In this document: positions 1-10,662 of the stretch, in pieces
How the letters are laid out: the number at the start of each line of letters is the position of its first letter
Numbering within the stretch: the stretch's first letter is position 1
Origin: Kalaharituber pfeilii
Taxonomy: Eukaryota > Ascomycota > Pezizomycetes > Pezizales > Pezizaceae
DNA: 64,000 bases
Reading direction: 5' to 3'
Assembly: GCA_015179045.1 (NCBI GenBank)
Contig: WHUZ01000101.1
Span: 124,001-188,000, forward strand
The notes under the pieces: model-generated
What the model saw: the letters and a program-made list of their open reading frames with translations, nothing else
Databases searched by the model: none
What the model was told of the DNA's origin: nothing
Translations under genes and position numbers: made by a program

Positions 1-339
1 TGTGTTCACCTCTCGCTTGAAGGGCCCTGCCCTCACCTTTTTCCGTCAGAACCTCCACCGTCATAGGCCACAGCTTTCACCCTACTGTGTACGGCCTTCC
101 AGGACTCCTCAGCCATTGCTGAGGCCGCTCGAAACATTCGGACGCAAGCAGTGGGGTAGATTGCAGGATTTCTTAACTGAAATCGACGAAGTACGAGTAC
201 AATGATGTGGCAAAGATCCCCGATCCCGTCCTCATTTCCTACGTTTCCGCCAGATGTCCGGAACCTTTTAGCCGGCCATCGTGAGTGTCGAAGCAACTAG
301 AACCAATGGAAGTTTCCATTGTCGACGCCCTGGGAAAGC

Positions 340-1275
340 CTAGGATATAAGCGCTTCACTCCCTCCACCACCAAGACAAACATCACCTCCAGCAGTAGCT
401 TCACGATACAGCCACCTCTACCTCCGAAGAACAAGAAGAACGTTGACATACCTGAAGAAATGATTCAGAAGAAAAGCAACTGATGCATCAAGTGTGTTAA
501 GAGTGGCCATAGGGTCACCGCGTGCTGGAGAAGAAGTAGTGGAAGCGTAGGGGATGGGAGAAGACGTGGTAGCAACCCAACCGAAGCCAAAGAAGGAAGA
601 CAAAGGGGAAGTACAACGCCCTGGAGTCACGAATCTGCTCTCTCGAATCACAGATATCTCCTAGCCCAAAAGAAGACAAAGACAGACACTGGCCACCTCG
701 AGATACAGGCCTTCGACGATTGCGAGAGGATCACTGAACTGTCTGACTTGGAGTACATGGGGACCCTGCTCAGCGTGTAGGACTCCCTGTCACAGCGACC
801 TCCTCAGTTGCGAGGTAAAATTCAAAACTGGGAAGACCGTTAGGGCTATTGTGGACTGTGCGGCCCCTGCGCCGATTGTTACTTTGGCAGATTGGGTAAG
901 GAGTTGAGATTGAGGCCACGAAGCAAGGCCTGCGATGATTAAGCAAGGTGATGATGTTTTGTGAATACTTCATTTTCGTTCTCTGGCATTCCGGTTCCCG
1001 AATCTGTTTCTTCTGCTTTGGATTATGTGCATCCTATTGGCGTTCCGGGAAACCTAATACGGTCTCTGTTGATTTTATTTCGCCTTCTGTTTTGGACTCT
1101 CACCAAGGGGGTCTGTTCTGAACTCCTGCCAGACGGTTAAGGAATTTGTTTTTGATTTGATGCCGAAGTTATGGATATCGGCGACAAGGAATGCATCATT
1201 GGTTTGTCCTGGTTAATGGCTTTCCGATTGATTGTGTTTATGGCGTTTTGAAGCATAGCATGTTTGATGCACTTG
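340..1275 (+). mobile_element. Ty3/gypsy-like gag-pol relic (zinc knuckle and protease)
   Basis: Decayed retrotransposon coding sequence, no longer one open frame. At 484-525 it encodes a perfect CX2CX4HX4C zinc knuckle (C-I-K-C ... G-H ... C), the signature of a Gag nucleocapsid. About 300 bases downstream (810-900) is a stretch reading like a retroviral-type aspartic protease, with VKFKTGKTVRAIVDCAAPAP where the usual active-site D-S/T-G would be D-C-A. At about 1165-1240 follows IGDKECIIGLSWL, the conserved C-terminal flap region of gypsy proteases. The order Gag knuckle, protease, then end fits Ty3/gypsy. Reverse transcriptase and LTRs were not found here. The element stops against the MYND gene on the other strand. 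Frameshifts and stops mean it is inactive. Confidence 0.5.
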
Positions 1276-1596
1276 CGTTGAGTTGCTAAGTCGCTGCCAA
1301 GTTATCCCGTCCTCCCTATCAACCACATCTTCCAGCGCGAGCTCAACAAACGTTGGTTTGCCTCCGTTCTGGGGAAAATAAATGGCACGCGCGGAAGGCT
1401 TCGCAGGGTCTTTGGGTGGATAGAGTGGAGTTTCGCTAGAACAGAGATGTTTGTGAACCTTATAGTCGTATTTCTGGCATGACTTGCCGCAATACCAGAC
1501 ATGCTTGCATCGAGCACAAGTGTTGGTGGTTTGCTGCCCGCAAAGGTTGCAATTATGTGTCACGGTAGCGGCTTTGGGGGATTCCATACTCGACAT
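1213..1596 (-). CDS. MYND zinc-finger protein, probably 3'-truncated
   Basis: A 127-residue frame starting with MSSMESPK. Residues about 16-52 form a MYND finger: CNLC, then CARC, then the WYCGKSCQ signature, then H-x3-C (HKHLC). MYND fingers bind zinc and mediate protein-protein contacts. After the finger comes a segment with ARAIYFPQNGGKP that resembles the region following the finger in longer fungal MYND proteins, which usually run to several hundred residues. The last 15-20 residues are encoded by antisense gypsy sequence (about 1213-1280), so the natural C-terminus seems lost to the transposon relic next door. It could be a truncated but expressed gene or a pseudogene. The start codon lies just upstream of the finger, which is normal for the family. 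Confidence 0.6.
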   Translation of the reverse strand: MSSMESPKAATVTHNCNLCGQQTTNTCARCKHVWYCGKSCQKYDYKVHKHLCSSETPLYPPKDPAKPSARAIYFPQNGGKPTFVELALEDVVDREDGITWQRLSNSTQVHQTCYASKRHKHNQSESH

Positions 1597-2970
1597 GTTG
1601 AAATTTATGTCGTGCTGAAGATTCGCTCGGTAAATTGTTCACTGGAACGATTTTAACAGGTGCTCTCCTAATCTTTTAACAGCTCATCACACAGAATAAT
1701 TATGAGTGTCCAAGCCTAAGTCCGGCTGTGGTGCAATCATCTGCTAGTTCAGGCCACCAACATGCCGCGTTGTCGCATTCTGTAGTACCAGTACGCGTGT
1801 ATCGATACCAGTAGGCTTTATATTATCCAGCTGATCGAAAAGGTTACAGAAATTTTATATAAAGTGAAATAAACTATGGTTGAATAGAGTCACTTTAACC
1901 TGATATTTATCGCATGAAATGTAGTTCATACAACGTCATGCGCTGCTACTCCAGATGCACTGGCGAAGCCTGCCCAGAGGTATTGTGCTGCTCCAGTTGC
2001 TGTGGGCTCCAGCGGGTACAGTTCAGTCTCGAATCAGACTACCGCTTAGGGTACAGTTTGCTATTCCACACGCGAGGTAATGATACGGAACAGAACATAA
2101 CGCTGCTTTCTATTCTAGAATACACATGTGCAGACGAAGACGGTAGGACTGTAAAATACCCAGGAAATCGAAACACTGCTTCTACTAGTACTGATTGGGG
2201 CTCTCAGCCTTCGTCTGCTCTTTCAGCTCCTTCATCACCTTCTGCCAACAATTCTCCATTGCGTATAAGCTCGTTTCTTAGTCATCCCTGGTTTCACGAT
2301 GCCCTCCGAAACCTGTATCGGAACTTTAAAATCGAGTTCTTCCATTTCCCACTCTATGCTTCGCAAAAGGCATACCGGTTGCTCGAACAGGACATAATTG
2401 GGCTTGAATCGTCTCTGGAGCTCCTCGAACGCTCCAATTTGTGATATCACGTGGGATTTGTTGCATTACGACACGTGGCTAGCTTCAATCTATTGTCGAA
2501 GGGGATCCTTGGGCAGGAGCGCTTCTGCCAAATATGACGCGGAACTGAAGGGAATTGGGAGCTAGATGCACAGAGTATCAACAGGACGTACAAGCAAGAT
2601 TCAAGATCATGACAATAACGGCGTTCATAACTGCGGGACGGATATTGATAGCCAATAATGAGTGGGTCCCAGTGCCCTCGCTAGCACTAGAAGCGACGAC
2701 CACGGACATCTCCACAGCATCGCCCAAGTCAATCAGGCCTGGTAACCATAGATGTTGTGGATGCTGCCAGTGAACTTCTGTCCCCTGCTAGTATTAGGAC
2801 TGCCTATGGTTTATAGGTGATATTTCCCGACGTGATGTCACGGCGATAACTGGGTTGGAGAGCGAGACTGGATCTTATATCAGTGTCAGGTGAGGTTTGT
2901 GCGGCGGTCGGTGAGAGATCCCCACTAGCGTTCGAGACTGCTGGGTAGATGCCTTCAGAGAGGAGGATGC
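1597..2970. other. No recognisable gene
   Basis: Stretch without a gene I can name. A 176-codon open frame lies at 1914-2444 on the plus strand, and a 71-codon frame overlaps it on the minus strand. Neither shows a domain, signal peptide or splice pattern I recognise. It may be old transposon or spacer DNA. Confidence 0.4.
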
Positions 2971-2984
2971 AGACTCGAGTCGGG

Positions 2985-3034
2985 TGCCCTGCCATGGCGA
3001 ACAGCTGCACGCGGGGTCATGTGATTTAAAAAAA
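2985..3034 (+). mobile_element. 5'-truncated SINE-like insertion (copy B)
   Basis: A 50-bp insert ending in an A-run, flanked by a perfect 14-bp direct repeat, agactcgagtcggg, at 2971-2984 and 3035-3048. The insert shares ccctgccatggcgaacagct and the following cggggtca-tgtga block with the insertion at 7836-7930, but lacks that copy's first ~23 bases. Loss of the 5' end, an A-tail and a target-site duplication are the marks of target-primed reverse transcription. Confidence 0.7.
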
Positions 3035-3048
3035 AGACTCGAGTCGGG

Positions 3049-4057
3049 AGGGGAAGCGAGGCCGGGATTGCAGATACTTCAGCTTGAAGTGGAGAATAAA
3101 AGTGATGGGTTCTAATCTGAGCCGGCCGGATTGCCAGCAGGCTCGAGGTGGACGAGGATAAGTGGGAGGCCTGGACGAAAAGTACAGCGAATTGAGGTCG
3201 AGAAGGTTAACCTGGGAGTGAAAAATGACGACTCGCCGACCAAGTGGGGTAGCGTGATCGGGAGAGCCAGAGGCCGCTCAGTTGCGGTGTTCAGGGGCGG
3301 GGGGGCGTAACGAGGAGGGTAGAGTGGGGGACGCTGGTGCTGGAAGAAGGTAACAGCAGCAGGAACGATCGAGGGGAGCCGGTAGTGGGCTCTAGGGCCA
3401 CGGTGTAGGATAGCGAGATTGCCAGCATGACGGGGCCTTTGAGGCATTGTACGGCGGTGAGAAAGTTGCGGTCGTTGGGGACTCGAAGGCAGCAATACGG
3501 ATAGTGTGGAAGGTCAATCGGATCTGGCGCGAGAGGTGGAGCTGATCTGTGCAAAGAAGGTTGAGAAATCCTAGGGCAGTGAAACTCGCGGGGGTATAGG
3601 CACACTTCTGGAGAGACAGCAAGAGGATGAAAAAGCAAAAGCAGAGGTATACTTACGGCACGCCGGGCAGGCGCGTGAGGGCCGGTTGCATCAATAGTTA
3701 TTTAGGAAAAGGAAGGAGGGGAGAGACCAAAGCGGCTTTGGGAGAGGAAATTTAAGAGGTGGGGTAGGAAGACTCTCTGACAACTACACCTGGGTGCGGA
3801 CTAGGGAATGGGGTGAGAGGAGGAAAAATCATTGGCGAGTTCAAGGAGGACGTTCGTTGTGCCTGCGGGTAGAAGAAGAATGCCGAACACCTGTTGTTCA
3901 GGTGCATTGAGCTTGAAAAGCCCCAAGAGGAAGAACGAGGGCGAGGATGGGGAGGGAAGTAACCCGGCAGTTGGGGCGCACGAAGGGGAAGAGAATCCAG
4001 TCGAGGAGTCATTCACCAGTCTTGATTTAGGAACGGCGGCAGGACCTGGGGTCGAAC
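3049..4057. other. No convincing gene; purine-rich low-complexity spacer
   Basis: Open frames here are proline-, serine- and arginine-rich on the minus strand (3112-3638, 3752-4097) and reflect G- and A-rich composition on the plus strand rather than coding. The ankyrin relic to the right ends at about 4058, and the sequence after it does not continue the repeats, so a breakpoint lies near 4060. Confidence 0.4.
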
Positions 4058-5690
4058 CTATGTTGGGAGCGACTCTAGCAAGATGAGGATGGTCCACCCT
4101 CGTTCGCCTGTGGAGTTCACATTTGCGCCATGCTCCAGCAAGATACGAACCGCATCAATGGCTTCCCGCTCTACAGCACACATGAGGGCGGTCCATCCTC
4201 CCTCATCTATGGAATTCACATTTCCGCCTTGTCTAAGTAGCATTCTAACGGCCTCCGAGTTAGAATTTGCGGCTAACATCAGCGCAGTTAATTGATATTT
4301 GTAAACAGGGTTGAGATCTGCTCCTTGCTCCAGCAGTACCTTGATAACCTCAAGAGCCTCAGTTCCGGTTTCCCCAACTGCGAGCTTCGAGGTGGTGAGG
4401 TCTCTATCAGTATCATGCTGCAGTATTGCCCCTGCTCCATGCTCTAGCAATAGCTTCATCACGTTGGCACTTCCAGAATGCACCCCCGCGTGTAGCGTAT
4501 TGTATCCACCAGGATTTCGTCTCAGAGCCCTTTCTACTGGAATACCATTCTTTAGCAATGCCATTAATGCATCACTGTTGCCCATCTGAGATGCCCACCA
4601 AGTAGGTGGAGCGGTGAGTGGGTTTTTTAGGCACAAGGAACACTGCTGCACAGAGACTGGCAGACTATGCTGTGCGCCCCGAGTTTTAATTCTAATTCAG
4701 GAATGGCAGTCCAGCCGGATATGATTAGAAAAAGGACCTTCTGAGTGCGGTCACAAGGGGTCAAGAAATGGTGCGGCTGGACGTGGGCAAACCGGTTATC
4801 CCAACTATCCTGTGACTGGTAATGATAGTTATATATAATCAAGCCTTGTTCAACAAGTGCTTTGCTTTTTAGGAATACATCTATCGAATTGATCAGGATC
4901 TGAGGGCCGTATGCAATCTGTTTTTCCAACTCTTTGCGTATTGTAGCTATGTATTTTGCATCCATAGCCAACAGCGCGTTTCTCAGATGCTGGAAGCCAT
5001 ACCCAGCACAGTACTGTAGCGGGTAAGTGGCTTCTCCAACACCCAATTCTTAACGTGTTCCGAAGCATGATCCCATTTAAAGCCTACCACTGATGAACGG
5101 GCACTTTGGCATGTCAATTGGAAGGAACCAAATGTGAGATATGTGAGGCACGAAACTCCAAGCTCGGCATCAGCATTGGGAAATAGGCGGGTCCGGTTTC
5201 TCATGAAGTACTCCTACGTTGAATAATGAACAAGGGTAACCCGCTAATCTTCTATAGGCTTAAGTAACTCTTTGCTGTGATAATGCATCATGTCAAACTG
5301 CATTTGTTGTACATGTATCAATTCAGCGCAAGCTGACTGTAGAATGCCTATGTCTGTAACTCCTTCAGAGTCAAACTGGCTGGAGCCAATCTCGGTTGCC
5401 AGTGCGTGCGGCAATTCGGTTACGGTAAGTTGTCGCTTTGAGCAAGTAACCCAACAAAGGCCTTCTCATGGCCAGTTCTTGATCCTCCACCCGTTGCATT
5501 TTGATACGTTCCATTGCAACGTCATACGTAGCGTCTAGCCCTGATGGAAGGCTGTTAATAGCCGCGCGGACCTGCTGGACGGAATGTTTTGCTATCACGG
5601 TCTCAATGTGCAGCTTTGCTAGTAAAAACCTAGATGCATTTGATGATGCCAGTGAGTAGCTGAGTTTATCTCTTAAAAAACAAGCAATCC
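4058..5690 (-). pseudogene. Decayed NACHT-ankyrin NLR
   Basis: Read right to left, the region starts with the helical or winged-helix segment that follows NACHT in fungal NLRs (5690-5371: LPSGLDATYDVAMERIKMQR). Next come the VTLVHYST-x-EYF block and the CLTYLTF block (about 5260-5110). At 4651-4058 there are four or five ankyrin repeats (GWTALMCAV..., LLEHGANVNS and similar). Fungal proteins of this type carry a cell-death or esterase domain, a NACHT switch and ankyrin repeats; here the N-terminus and Walker motifs are missing. Stops interrupt the NACHT tail at 5244-5246 and 5214-5216. The second falls where the family has T-Q-E-Y-F, implying CAG to TAG. The reading frame also shifts between blocks. 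I infer a truncated, mutated copy rather than a working receptor. Confidence 0.75.
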
Positions 5691-7520
5691 GCGAGTTATA
5701 GGTACATAGGGGCTCGAAGAATGTTTTCTGTTCCGCGTTCGATTGTTAAGCATACATAGCATATCAATACAAGAAGAACAAATGCGGTAGCCATGTGATT
5801 GACCTACCTGGTCCTGATGAAAGGTTACGTTCTAAGCTGTGGTTTCATAAGCCAGATTCGCTATTGCTCACCGCTGTCGCTCACCTACTGTCCTTATGTA
5901 GAAATACCTTAATAGGAGTGGTCAAAATGAGAGAAGACATAAATATGCTATAACGGCTGCGACACTGCCAGCCCCACAACAACACTGTGGTGAATAGTTC
6001 AGCTTATGTCGATCTTGCACCAGCTTATGCCTTGCACGCAATCTCATAGTTGGCGTGTTAATACTCGGCATTATGATAATTCGCTAAAATCGTAATCAGG
6101 ATAACAGTGATCTACATTAATCTTTGATTTTTCTGCTGTTCCATTTCCAACCCTTTTTTCCCCTTATCTTTATACCATTCTTCTGCCCAAGCCGTCTATA
6201 TTTCATATTCTGAGAGCCTCTGTTCTGTTCACTCTTGTTCGGTCGTATTTTCTACTGGGGTAGTTTATTAAGTCGCCAACTTTGTATGCAGTACTAGTGT
6301 CATAGGGTTGTTGTTGTCTTGTCCAGGAACTTTTGAGGCAACCATTCCGCCAATTTCCATCTCGACACATCTATGTACAAATTACAGCGCACATCGAGCC
6401 AGGAAAAGAGGATTTTCCAGCATCTTTCTAAAATGATGAACTGTACTACTCCAGTTCCATATGATCAAATTCTACAGTAGTGGAACCAGGGCAATCTGTT
6501 TTAATTTTTGCTCTATTTTTTTTTTGGTAATGAATCTTACTGCGAACAAGCGAAATCTGAAGCATACGTGAGGGACAAGGCGCTTTTTTGCTGATGAATA
6601 TCCCGTATTTGTCAACCCATCCGACAAGGCAACACATTATTGTGGGCTGCATGCACCACATCCCCGAATGGGCTGAACCGTCCAGCAATTCCAACCACTC
6701 GGCAAGATCGGTGGAGGTGTCTAATGATTGGCCAATGGTATCTACTTGTGCATGGGCCAGATCATTGCCATATGAAGGACGCAAAACACTAATACGATTC
6801 ACCCTTACTATTGACTTAATTCTTTGCTTACCATATTTTGGTGCCGCACGACATCCGGTAGCAGTATACTTAGCGCCAGCACCCAGAGAAGTCGACTACG
6901 TACGTCCTGAAAGCTGTTCCATTTACCAAAGTGGGCAAACGTGCTCAAGAAATGGTCTCAGCCTGGAGAAAGGGGGCATGTTCGCGCACTGGGAGTGTCG
7001 CTGGTGGGCTAAATATATATCAAGATGCATGTTTGTAAATCTACTTGCCACATCGGCTCCTCCCACCTGGCTTTCATTTACCCTGAGTCGTCTCCAGAGC
7101 AGCTATCTTAAGCAGACACAAGTCAAACACGTAAGAATCGTCGTAGTTATTAACCCCAGCTTCCAATGCCATACGCTCTTCGCTTCTAGTACTATAGCTA
7201 GTAGCACGCAGCAAAGTTTAAATTCCTCCACAGAAACAAGGGGCGAAGCAAGAACAGCTGTGAATCATAAACATTGACGCTGGATGGAAAGAGTACAAGC
7301 CATAGATAAATATGTGCCAGAGCCTCGTAACGTACAGCAAAGAAACATTCACATTGCTCCTGTCATGCAAGCTAAACCTACATCACCATAGCATAAAGAT
7401 TCTTATTTCCAATATGCAATGCAATCCTCAAAATAAAAAACAAATATCTGGGCTCTCTCTCTTTCCTTCAGCCAAACCTTTTTCCACCTCCACGAACCGC
7501 CTCAACCTCATCCGAGGTCT
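5691..7520. other. Spacer without a supported gene
   Basis: No domain is recognisable. Opposed open frames at 6446-6802 (minus) and 6588-7277 (plus) show no family signal. A 30-bp word at 6479-6508 recurs at 50015-50044 with two mismatches, both followed by a T-rich tract, so part of this stretch belongs to a dispersed repeat. Confidence 0.4.
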
Positions 7521-8511
7521 TTACCACATCTCCATGCCTGCCCATCCCACAACGACCGCCACCACAACTGCGGCCCACACCATTCCCACCGTATTCGCAC
7601 CACTTTCTCTGTCCTTCCTTACTACCGTCGGAATTGCAGGTTTGTACTTCTTCCCCTTGACTCTCTTTGGCACTTCATAATCCCTCAAGTTCCCCTTAGT
7701 CCCGTTGGAATATGTGAAGTCCAGGGTGCGTACGTTGAGCGTGACCTTCTCGGCCGTTACGACGATGAATTGCCTGTCATGTCGCTGCATTAGCACCTAC
7801 CTTCCTCCTTGCATTATATTCATCTTGTAACATCAAGCCTGCCTCCGGGCTTTGAGGGTTTAGACCCAGGGGCCCTGCCATGGCGAACAGCTACAAGCGG
7901 GGTCACGTGAAATAAAAAAAAAAAAAAAAAATCTTGTAACATCAGGGAGGGACTACTCACGACTCATCAAAACACACCACCAAACTCCTGTCCACCTTCA
8001 AACCCAAACACTTACTCGACTCATCACAGCAAAATCCCGCCTCCCTCTCCTCCCAATTCCTCCCCTCTTCATGCTCCCGCCTTGTCTCCTCCTCAAACTC
8101 CTTTATCTCTCGTTCTACCCTTTCTTCCTCGGTCTCATTTTCAGGTTCTTTGACATAATTGTCATTCGTCCCAGCATCCTCTGAATTGACGTCTACTGCC
8201 CTCTTAACAATAATCGTATCATCTTTCCATTTGAATTTCTCTCCCTTCTTTACATTACTTTGGTCCCACCACCATCTTCCTTCGTCACCGCCCGCAAGAG
8301 CCCACCAGACGAGCTCACGGTCTCCGCCGAGGGCAGTGTCGTAAGGATCGGAGAAGTATGCGTCGAGAACCTCATCCAAGTGGATGTCGTAGTAGGCTTC
8401 ACGTTCGTTACAGAGGGAGAGAGGAGAAGGGCAGCGTTCAGAGTAGGCAGAAACAAAGGTGAGGAGAGGAAGAAGGGTGACCAAAGTGTGAATTGTTGAG
8501 ATGATGTACAT
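7521..8511 (-). CDS. Secreted protein with C-terminal hydrophobic (GPI-like) tail, two exons
   Basis: Exon 1 is 8511-7961 and exon 2 is 7773-7521; the intron begins GTGAGT and ends with CATGACAG, and joining gives 267 residues. The first ~22 residues (MYIISTIHTLVTLLPLLTFVSA) are a classical signal peptide. The mature part begins with a C-P-S-P-L-S-L-C pair and has a Trp-rich segment (LVWWALAGGDEGRWWWD). A strongly charged Glu/Arg coiled stretch lies at about residues 125-165, with two Cys pairs near residue 170. The C-terminus is a valine- and alanine-rich hydrophobic segment (VWAAVVVAVVVGWAG) with almost no tail after it, as in GPI-anchored or single-pass proteins. I do not recognise the family. 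The intron is 187 nt and contains a SINE-like insertion; without it the intron would be 78 nt, normal for this organism. Confidence 0.65.
7836..7930 (+). mobile_element. SINE-like insertion inside an intron (copy A)
   Basis: About 95 bp ending in an A-tail of roughly 17 bases, flanked by a perfect 14-bp direct repeat, atcttgtaacatca, at 7822-7835 and 7931-7944. The body contains ccctgccatggcgaacagct and cggggtcacgtga, shared with copy B at 2985. It lies antisense within the intron of the gene at 7521-8511. No internal polymerase III boxes are obvious, so it may be a truncated tail of a longer element. Confidence 0.75.
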
Positions 8512-9927
8512 CGTTGAGGCTGCAAAACTGGTTTCGTTTGGGTGCTGTATTCAAGCCCACCGGAACGAAAGTGACGGCGCGAGAAGTCAGAGAAATGTCA
8601 ATCAGGTGCGGGCGCCTAAGCTGAATCTGTCGACGCCGACAAGCCGTCGATTTTCTAATTCGGCCCACGGCTCTTCAATGCTCAAGCCTGCAGTGACTCT
8701 TAGCCCTCCTGCACCGCCCCTTGGCTCCTTCACGGCTTCCTCTAATCTCCTTCCCATTGCTCTCGTCATGATTCCCTGTCGTCAGGCGTGTACGTACCTT
8801 TCTCTTGTTCACCCTTGTCTCTTCCCCCGACCTATTGAGTAACCCCAATTGAACTCCCTCGAATCCTCCCTCAAATCGAAGTCGAGGAGTCCCGTCTCTG
8901 ATATGTGTCGGGACTGGTCAGAGTAGGCACGAGACTAGGGCAGAGGGGCGTCGGAATTCGTCGGAAAGGCAGTCTTGAATTGAAAAGTGAGCGCCGGGCT
9001 ACTTTTTGGGCACGAGGACAGGGCAGGGCACGTAGGCTTAGCCCATGTAGCCAAGCCCGCAATACAGTGAATGTAAAACGAAGGAATGGTTCCGTCCGGG
9101 GAACTGTGATCCTTTCCTTGGTTGCGAGACTAAACCTTTTCTTTGGACCCTAACAGTGAAAATCTACCAGACTACGTATGGCATGCAAAATGCATATCGG
9201 GGCCTCAGACTTCGCACCCGACCCACCGGCCCTTCAAACATCGCTAATACTGGATCCTGTGGCGTGAAACAATTGGGCGGGCGGGTTCGCTTATCCAAGG
9301 TTCAATTGAATGCGCAGTATTGCGATAATTCCGAGGCTACGATAAATTTTGTGCGTAGTGGGATACGCCTGACAGCCTTGAATGAGCGACTGGGGTGGTC
9401 ACATGACTGCACACTGGATAATTGAATTGAGTTGAATTGAGTTACGGATCGGCATTCGTATTATCGCGTGAATAGTCTCGTGACTACGGCGTGAATACTT
9501 CGCAGCAGCGTTCCCCACGAAAATAGAAACCTATTATAAATTCAAATTTATACCACCAAGCTGTTTCTTCCACATTTTCGACTTTCTTCCCTTATACCAT
9601 GGTTGACAACTCCGATGGAGGGGTTGCTGGTGAGTTTTCAAGAAAGAAAGATTTCCCATAGACTTAATCCTACCAACCTGAAGTATCCCACCTTCCATGT
9701 CAAACGCTGCGACAATCAAATCACGGCTGCGGAAATGATGAGCAATTGTGTTCTCGTGCCCAGACTGCAATCGGAAATATTCCGAATAACTTTTATGCTC
9801 GTATTCAACTACCACTAATCTCCGCATGGATAATTTTCACAAAGCTGCTTGAGCAATTTTCCTCCTAAGGACATAATGCTCCCACATATTCCTAAACATC
9901 CCCTGCCGGAAATTCCGTGTTTCCCAA
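8512..9927. other. Intergenic region
   Basis: Promoter side of the secreted-protein gene and 3' side of the peroxiredoxin. Open frames are short and without domains. A copy of the word tctcgtgcccagac sits at 9752-9765, and a reverse-oriented partial match (ggcacgagactag) lies at about 8927-8939. Confidence 0.4.
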
Positions 9928-10662
9928 TTACAACGACTTCAACACCTGATCCGCCAACGTAACTGTCAAGTTTGGCGGCTCATCCTCGACCCTCACATCC
10001 TTCACAATTCCATTCTCCACCACCAAAGCAAATCTCTGGCTTCTATACCCACCCAACAATCCCGATGCATCGAATGCCAAACCCAACGACTTGACAAACT
10101 CAGCGTTCCTGTCGGCGAGGAAGTGGAGCTGCTTGAGTTCAGCGCCAGCAGTGCTGTGTTCGCTGATAAGGTGATTGCGCCAGGCGTTCATGACGAATTG
10201 ATCGTTGACACCAATAATGTAGATGTCTTGAACTCCTTTGTTGAGTAAATCGAGGTAGGTCTTGATGTACGATGGGACATGGCTGGAACAGGGTGCTAGA
10301 TAGGGGGGTGGAGGTATTAGCTTCAATTCCTGCGATAATGCATTGACGGTGGGGGGGAGGGAAAGAAGCTTCATGTTCCATCAAACACACAGGTACCCTA
10401 CTTCCTTATCCTCACTTAGGACCAAGCTACCCGACGGCAACTCACACCCACAAATCCCCCACCTCTCCTCGTCTCTATATTCTTCATACAAAATACAGAA
10501 AGCGCACAAGCCAGGAGTAAAGTGCTACTTACGAGTGTATGCCCCAGGAACTCCCACCACAACAATCTTTCCCGACGTATTGAACGACGCCTGAGCATCC
10601 GGCTTCTCTTCCGTAAGCGAAGGAGGGGCTGGCGGAAGCTGTTCTCCAACTTTGATAGTCAT
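9928..10662 (-). CDS. Peroxiredoxin, Prx5/Ahp1-like
   Basis: Exon 1 is 10662-10533 and exon 2 is 10295-9928; the intron runs from GTAAGT to a CTAG acceptor (237 nt, long for this window). The product is 165 residues. The redoxin core is clear: KIVVVGVPGAYT just before the splice and PCSSHVPSYI just after, giving the T-x-x-C motif with the peroxidatic cysteine near residue 46. Downstream are VNDQFVMNAW, LHFLADRNAEF, the FDASGLLGG loop and RSQRFALVVE, all in Prx5-type order and spacing. The enzyme reduces hydrogen and alkyl peroxides using thioredoxin or glutathione. Length fits the family. The N-terminus shows no presequence and the C-terminus (LADQVLKSL) is not a typical peroxisomal tripeptide, so a cytosolic place is most likely. 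Confidence 0.9.

Noticed and set aside
1914..2444. 176-codon frame rich in Ser and Cys
   Set aside because: No recognised motif and no signal peptide; not supported beyond being open.
6588..7277. 229-codon open frame on the plus strand
   Set aside because: No domain, mixed composition and an overlapping antisense frame; looks like a chance frame in spacer DNA.
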